Assembly (NCBI GenBank): GCA_010027395.1
Contig: RGVD01000015.1
Location: 1-21,482, forward strand
Length of the DNA: 21,482 bases
Direction: 5' to 3'
From: Bacteroidota bacterium
GTDB lineage: Bacteria; Bacteroidota; Bacteroidia; UKL13-3
Below the pieces are notes generated by a model that had not been told where the DNA came from, ran no database searches, and saw only the letters and a list, made by a program, of their open reading frames with translations. A program made the position numbers and the translations under genes. This document shows, one piece after another, positions 16,897 to 21,482 of the stretch. The stretch's first letter is position 1. Every line of letters begins with the position of its first letter.

Positions 16897-18522
16897 ATGA
16901 CAAAAAAAATACAACTATTTATCATCCTCTTTACTTTATACCTAACAGTAAGTTCACAACGAAATACCATTTTAATTATTGCTGATGATTTAAGTCCAGA
17001 CTATTTTGGTTTTTATGAAAACGCAGTAGATACAGTAGATGTGCCAAATATTAGGTCATTGTTAGCAAGCGGTGTGCGATTTAAATATTTAATGAGTAAT
17101 CCTGTTTGTTCATCTACTAGAACTACAATATTAACTGGCAGATATAGCTTTAGAACGGGAGTTGGGGGAATTGTTGGGGGAATTGGAGGTAGCAACCAAA
17201 TAGATACAGCAGAAATTTCAATCCCAAAATTGCTAAAGATTTATAACAACAATATTGTAAAAGCTAATATAGGTAAATGGCATTTGAAACAACCTAATCC
17301 CGCGATTAATTTAACCAGCCCACTGGCCCTTGGTTATAATTGGTGTGAAGGTCCATTCATTGGTCAATTGCCTAGTTTTACAAATTGGACAAAATATACT
17401 AATGGTGTTGCTAGTACCATCACCACCTATGCTACTACAGAAAATGTAAATAATGCGGTTAGTTGGTTAAAAAATCAAAATCCCAACAAACCATTTTTCT
17501 TATGGTTAGCGTTTAATGCGCCACATGAGCCATTGCATTTACCCCCTTTAAACCTTCACACTTACAAAAATTTAATTGGAACTTTAGCTGATGTAAATGC
17601 TCAGCCCAAGCAGTACTTTAAAGCAATGATACAGGCTATGGATCATGAAATTGGTCGCCTATTTGATACATTAAAAGTGATGAATAAGTTTGATAGCACT
17701 GATATTATTTTCATTGGAGACAATGGTAATACACCTCGTACAGCCCAAATTTCAGATCTAACCAAAGCAAAAGGAACGGTATATCAATATGGTGTGCATG
17801 TGCCAATGATTATAGCTGGACCATCAGTAATAAACAAAGGAAGGGTAAGCAATGCCCTTGTAAACACAGTTGATATTTTCTCAACTATTGTAGAAAATTT
17901 TGGTTATAAAAATTGGCAATCTGAAATACCTACAAACAAACCCGTTGATAGCAAAAGTTTACTGCCTATCCTAAGTAATAGTGCTGATAGTATTAGACCT
18001 TGGGTGTTTAGTGAAATATTTAAACTTGTCACTGATAGTGCTGATGGCAAAGGAATGAGAAACAGAGATTATAAACTTATTAGATTTGATTATGGAGTTG
18101 AAGAATTTTATAGGCTAAGTGACGACCCAACTGAAAGTAAAAATTTACTTAATGGAAATTTAAATCCGACAGATATTTCAAACTATAATTATTTATGCGC
18201 TGAAATGAATAAGCTCCTTGGAAATAATCTTTTTTGCCAAAAAACTGTTGGCTTAAATGAAGATAAATTTGCAGAAAATTCAGTTTTCAACATTTATCCT
18301 AATCCAAGCAATCACATTATTCATTTAAAATTTAGCAAAGAGCTGATTGGTAAATGTACCATTGAATTTATTGACATTACAGGAAAAACATGTTTAAAAT
18401 TTGATGCTATTAAACTTAATGATAATAACGCCTTCGATATTTCAAACCTGTCAAAAGGGATGTATAATGTTAATTTAAAAAGCGACCTACATACTTATAC
18501 CAAAAGGGTAATTATTGAGTAA
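16897..18522 (+). CDS. Sulfatase (type I, FGly-dependent family), T9SS type A cargo
   Basis: This is a 541-residue secreted sulfatase of the alkaline-phosphatase superfamily. It has a Sec signal (1-20), the metal pair Asp30-Asp31 in IADDLSPD, the active-site segment PVCSSTRTTILTGR (69-82) with Cys71 as the presumed formylglycine site, GKWHL (126-130), His210 in NAPHEPL, GDNGN (274-278) with Asp275 and Asn276, and the KGT lysine at 292. The C-terminal 75 or so residues, from IYPNPSNH (466 on), are a type A sorting domain, so the enzyme is exported to the surface. It should hydrolyse a sulfate ester; arylsulfatase or polysaccharide sulfatase activity cannot be told apart. The core reads C-S-S-T-R where family members usually have proline or alanine at the third position. 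No maturase is in view. It sits downstream of the multicopper oxidase and may be co-expressed. Confidence 0.92.
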   Translation: MTKKIQLFIILFTLYLTVSSQRNTILIIADDLSPDYFGFYENAVDTVDVPNIRSLLASGVRFKYLMSNPVCSSTRTTILTGRYSFRTGVGGIVGGIGGSNQIDTAEISIPKLLKIYNNNIVKANIGKWHLKQPNPAINLTSPLALGYNWCEGPFIGQLPSFTNWTKYTNGVASTITTYATTENVNNAVSWLKNQNPNKPFFLWLAFNAPHEPLHLPPLNLHTYKNLIGTLADVNAQPKQYFKAMIQAMDHEIGRLFDTLKVMNKFDSTDIIFIGDNGNTPRTAQISDLTKAKGTVYQYGVHVPMIIAGPSVINKGRVSNALVNTVDIFSTIVENFGYKNWQSEIPTNKPVDSKSLLPILSNSADSIRPWVFSEIFKLVTDSADGKGMRNRDYKLIRFDYGVEEFYRLSDDPTESKNLLNGNLNPTDISNYNYLCAEMNKLLGNNLFCQKTVGLNEDKFAENSVFNIYPNPSNHIIHLKFSKELIGKCTIEFIDITGKTCLKFDAIKLNDNNAFDISNLSKGMYNVNLKSDLHTYTKRVIIE

Positions 18523-18712
18523 ACATTTTTGATGAGATTTTTTTCTTCCCTAAAAAAAACAGACAATATAATTTAGGAAATTTCAAAAGATCTAAGTCTC
18601 CTACATTGCAATTTATTAATCAGTGAACTTCAATTTCCAAGGCCAATAATTTTCTTAAACAGATTAAACTCTCCCATTATTTTTATCAAAGCATTTCAAT
18701 TATTATTGCATT

Positions 18713-19354
18713 GTGAAAAAAACGATTTTATTTAGTCTGATATTATTAGCAGGAATCACTGCCTACTCGCAAACCGCCAAAGATGCTGAAAAACTGCTTG
18801 ATCGCATCAGCCAGCGCTATAAGAAGTTTAAAACCATCAAAGCTGATTTTCTATATTCCATTGAAAGTAAAGTGGAGAAGATTAATGAAAAGCAAAGAGG
18901 CACTATAGTGGTAAAAGGCAATAAATTTAGACTGGATGTGGCTAACCAAGTTATTATTTGCGACAATAAAACCATTTGGACTTACAGCAAAGAAGTGAAC
19001 GAGGTACAAATAAACCACTATAGTCCTAAAGAAGGTGCAATTAGATTGGACGATATTTTTACTATGTATAACAAAGGTTTTTTGTTTAAAATAGCGGAGA
19101 CTCGCAAAGAAGGTAAAAATGATATTGCCATCTTTGAGCTAACGCCAAAAGACAAAAAGAAAAACTATTTTAAAATTAAGCTTACTGTAGATAAAACCAA
19201 CCAAAGCATTACCAAATCAGAGGTTTTTGATAAAAATGGAAGCATACACACATACACGATAAGCAACCAAGTGCCTAATATCAAATATGAAGATAATCAG
19301 TTTTCGTTTAATGTAAAGAAATACCCTGGTGTTGAAGTGGTTGATTTGAGATAG
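18713..19354 (+). CDS. lolA: LolA-like outer-membrane lipoprotein carrier protein
   Basis: This encodes 213 residues. The start is GTG 18713, giving a good Sec signal peptide (1-19, ending AYSQ), and the mature part has the LolA beta-barrel pattern: an N-terminal helix (AEKLLDRISQRYKKFKTIKADF), then alternating strands such as KQRGTIVVKGNKFRLDV and QVIICDNKTIWTYSKE. LolA ferries lipoproteins from the inner to the outer membrane through the periplasm. In Bacteroidota this family is diverse, so an orthologous role is probable but not proven. About 190 bp of A/T-rich DNA precede it. It converges on the next gene with only repeat DNA between them. Confidence 0.85.
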   Translation: MKKTILFSLILLAGITAYSQTAKDAEKLLDRISQRYKKFKTIKADFLYSIESKVEKINEKQRGTIVVKGNKFRLDVANQVIICDNKTIWTYSKEVNEVQINHYSPKEGAIRLDDIFTMYNKGFLFKIAETRKEGKNDIAIFELTPKDKKKNYFKIKLTVDKTNQSITKSEVFDKNGSIHTYTISNQVPNIKYEDNQFSFNVKKYPGVEVVDLR

Positions 19355-19363
19355 GTAAACTAT

Positions 19364-19490
19364 TGTCAGTTCGAGTGGACTCGAGAACGAACGGAGTCGA
19401 GAACGGGCAAAGGGTTTAATCTGTCTATGTCTCGACTCTGCTCGACATGACAGACTGCTCTAAACATTACAAACTTCGCTCGAATGTCAG
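19364..19490. repeat. Convergent-gene spacer with tandem and inverted repeats
   Basis: Two head-to-tail 16-bp units occupy 19377-19392 and 19393-19408, both reading GGA(C/G)TCGAGAACG. They are followed by an imperfect hairpin (arms about 19421-19436 and 19441-19453, CTGTC-ATGTC-type against CTCGACATGACAG). The outer ends (TTCGAG near 19370, CTCGAA near 19479-19484) also pair. It lies between two genes read toward each other and probably serves as a bidirectional transcription stop. It resembles the repeated intergenic elements common in Bacteroidota. Confidence 0.7.
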
Positions 19491-19517
19491 AATAAAACAC
19501 CTAACTTAAAATCAACG

Positions 19518-20087
19518 CTAATGCTTAATGATTCTTCCAATTGCTGAATAGCTGGGAGAATGAACCAATTTCACCTTTTGGTTTCCTTCAATCATGTATA
19601 GACTATCAGGAAAATACTCATACAATTTATAGCTTTGGTACAATGGATTGTGAGATGCAAATTCTGCTTTAATGGCATTTATTTTTTGATGATTGAAATA
19701 TACTTGTAATTTCTTTAAATCAAGGCTGCTGTCGCTTGGTTTATACATAACAGAAAATTCGTCCTGACTCAATAAAAAGGTATCAGCATTCAATCTTCCA
19801 TTATAAATGTTTCTAAGAATATCTAAATCAAAAAACGGATCAATCTCCTTTTTCCAATTCACTTTCACTGAGTTTATTTTTTCCGTTTCTCCATCAAATA
19901 ACAAGGTTTTTTCTAGGGCAAAATTCGATTGATTCAATCGTGCAATCTCTGTTTCGAAATACGTTTTGAGATCTACATATCTGCTTTGATTTAGTGCATT
20001 GCGTTCATCATTGGCAGTGTCAGCGCATGATGCCAACAAAAGCAGACAAAGTAAATAAAGGAAATTAGATTTTTGAAACATCTGCAT
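19518..20087 (-). CDS. Small lipoprotein of unknown function
   Basis: This is a 189-residue protein with a signal peptide and lipobox LLASC, so Cys21 should be lipidated. The mature protein is polar, with no recognised domain; a helical stretch (about 35-65) and several possible beta strands follow. Either ATG (codon 1 or codon 3) could be the start. The first ATG overlaps the gpmI stop codon by one base (TAATG), so the gene is translationally coupled to gpmI. This pairing with a glycolytic gene does not itself indicate a role. Reality of the gene is well supported; function is unknown. Confidence 0.8.
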   Translation of the reverse strand: MQMFQKSNFLYLLCLLLLASCADTANDERNALNQSRYVDLKTYFETEIARLNQSNFALEKTLLFDGETEKINSVKVNWKKEIDPFFDLDILRNIYNGRLNADTFLLSQDEFSVMYKPSDSSLDLKKLQVYFNHQKINAIKAEFASHNPLYQSYKLYEYFPDSLYMIEGNQKVKLVHSPSYSAIGRIIKH

Positions 20088-21482
20088 TATACTAATAAAC
20101 TTTCTCCTGTCATAGCTGCTGGCTGTGTTAGACCCATAAGCGCCAAAGCCGTTGGAGCTAAATCAGCTAGTTTTCCATTTTTTATTTTATGTATTGTATT
20201 GGGTTCAACCAAAATACAAGGCACATCATTCGTTGTATGCGCAGTATTTGGTGTACCATCATCGTTTATCATAAACTCACCATTTCCATGATCTGCAGTG
20301 ATGATTAAAGAATAATTTTTTTTCAATGCAGCTTCTACAATTCTACCTAGGCAATTATCAACTTTCTCCACTGCTTTTATCTCGGCACTTACCACACCCG
20401 TATGTCCCACCATATCGGCATTGGCAAAATTCACACACATATAATCAGCTTCGTTTTTGGCTATCTCATCGAGGGTAAACTGACATACTTGCTCAGCACT
20501 CATTTCAGGTTTTAAATCATAAGTGGCTACATCCTTTGGTGAAGGCGCCATATAGCGAGTTTCGCCATTAAACACATTCTCGCGACCACCACTGAAGAAG
20601 AAAGTTACATGAGGGTATTTTTCAGTTTCAGCAATACGCACTTGTTTTTTATTTTCCTTTTCTAGCACCTCTCCCATTGTCATCTGCAAATCGATATCAG
20701 GAAAAACTACTTGTACATTTTTAAAGGTTTTATCGTATTCAGTTAAGGTGATATAATGCAATTTCAAATGCTTCATACCTTGTTCTTCAAAATCTTTTTG
20801 AGAAAGGGCTTCTGTAATTTCACGTCCTCTGTCTGTTCTAAAATTAAAGCATATCACCACATCATCAGTAGCTATTTTTGCAAGAGAATTGTTATCCTTA
20901 TCAACTGCTATAATAGGCTTGATAAATTCATCGGTTTCATTGGCTGCATATCTTTGCTCTATTGTAGCAATCACATCTTTTGTTTTCTCTCCAAGCCCAT
21001 TCACCATAGCATCATAGGCTAATTTCACTCTATCCCAACGCTTGTCACGGTCCATGGCATAATACCTACCTGTAACAGAAGCCAAATGACCATGGGTTTT
21101 ATCTAAATGTTGTATCACATCTTTCAAATAATCAACACCTCCTTTAGGGTCGGTGTCACGGCCATCAGTGAAGGCATGTACATAAAAATCTTTCATGTCA
21201 TTATCGGCCATAAGCCTGCACAAACCCTTTAAATGATCGATGCTTGAATGCACACCACCATCGCTCACAAGACCCATCAGGTGAATCTTTTTGTGGTTTA
21301 CTTTGGCATATTTTATTGCATCCAACAATACCATATTTTCATTCACCGTTTTTTCTCTGAACGCTTTGTTAATAAGCACCAGTTGTTGGTAAACCACTCG
21401 GCCTGCACCTATGTTCATGTGACCTACTTCGCTATTTCCCATTTGCCCATCAGGCAAACCTACCCACTCGCCACAGGTATGC
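20087..21482 (-). CDS. gpmI: 2,3-bisphosphoglycerate-independent phosphoglycerate mutase (N-terminus cut by window edge)
   Basis: This catalyses 3-phosphoglycerate to 2-phosphoglycerate interconversion in glycolysis and gluconeogenesis, in the cytosol, with two Mn2+ ions. The visible part is about 464 residues: the frame is open to the edge and reads HTCGEWVGLPDGQMGNSEVG at the cut, so the true start lies about 45 residues outside the window. The catalytic serine is in MGNSEVGH. Metal and substrate residues appear in FTDGRDTDP, FNFRTDRGRE, NADMVGH, TADHGNGEFM and AHTTNDVP. The C-terminus is complete (MTGESLLV). The downstream lipoprotein gene overlaps its stop by one base. Family assignment is firm. 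Confidence 0.97.
   Translation of the reverse strand, partial: HTCGEWVGLPDGQMGNSEVGHMNIGAGRVVYQQLVLINKAFREKTVNENMVLLDAIKYAKVNHKKIHLMGLVSDGGVHSSIDHLKGLCRLMADNDMKDFYVHAFTDGRDTDPKGGVDYLKDVIQHLDKTHGHLASVTGRYYAMDRDKRWDRVKLAYDAMVNGLGEKTKDVIATIEQRYAANETDEFIKPIIAVDKDNNSLAKIATDDVVICFNFRTDRGREITEALSQKDFEEQGMKHLKLHYITLTEYDKTFKNVQVVFPDIDLQMTMGEVLEKENKKQVRIAETEKYPHVTFFFSGGRENVFNGETRYMAPSPKDVATYDLKPEMSAEQVCQFTLDEIAKNEADYMCVNFANADMVGHTGVVSAEIKAVEKVDNCLGRIVEAALKKNYSLIITADHGNGEFMINDDGTPNTAHTTNDVPCILVEPNTIHKIKNGKLADLAPTALALMGLTQPAAMTGESLLV

Overview
The window looks like AT-rich chromosomal DNA from a Bacteroidota (Bacteroidetes) bacterium. Three proteins end in type IX secretion sorting domains (one type B, two type A). 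A bacilliredoxin-like YtxJ/BrxC protein points to bacillithiol metabolism, gene starts sit in A-rich leaders, and the spacers carry repeats of the kind common in this phylum. I see no tRNA, rRNA, CRISPR array, transposase or phage gene. Both window edges cut genes.

Left third (1-6296, minus strand): an inorganic-carbon uptake operon read right to left, dabA, dabB, then a SulP-type anion transporter. The DabA zinc-site residues and the NuoL-like DabB proton-channel residues are present. The third gene is the most unusual item. Its SulP membrane domain runs without a frame break into a domain resembling S-adenosylmethionine hydroxide adenosyltransferases (DUF62/fluorinase superfamily). The junction lies at a short segment, IVTLSTD, that fits both families. 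It could be a real fusion, a recent recombination product or an assembly chimera; the window cannot decide.

Centre-left (6297-7462, minus): a secreted dienelactone-hydrolase-family protein and a BrxC/YtxJ protein, overlapping by one base and closed by a terminator that separates them from dabA. Divergent to them lies a heptaheme c-type cytochrome with C-terminal TPRs (7740-9683).

Centre (9684-10193): a gene-free spacer with two diverged copies of a roughly 145-bp repeat ending in a hairpin whose pairing, but not sequence, is kept. It is followed by a 1449-residue surface protein (N-terminal DUF7948-like domain, SBBP beta-propeller repeats, FN3/Ig-like region, type B sorting domain), a 7-bp tandem repeat and an 86-residue two-helix membrane protein.

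Right third: a multicopper oxidase and a sulfatase, both T9SS type A cargo in the same direction, and a LolA-like periplasmic carrier. A repeat-rich convergent spacer follows. Last, on the minus strand, are a small lipoprotein and gpmI (phosphoglycerate mutase, N-terminus cut by the window edge), which overlap by one base.
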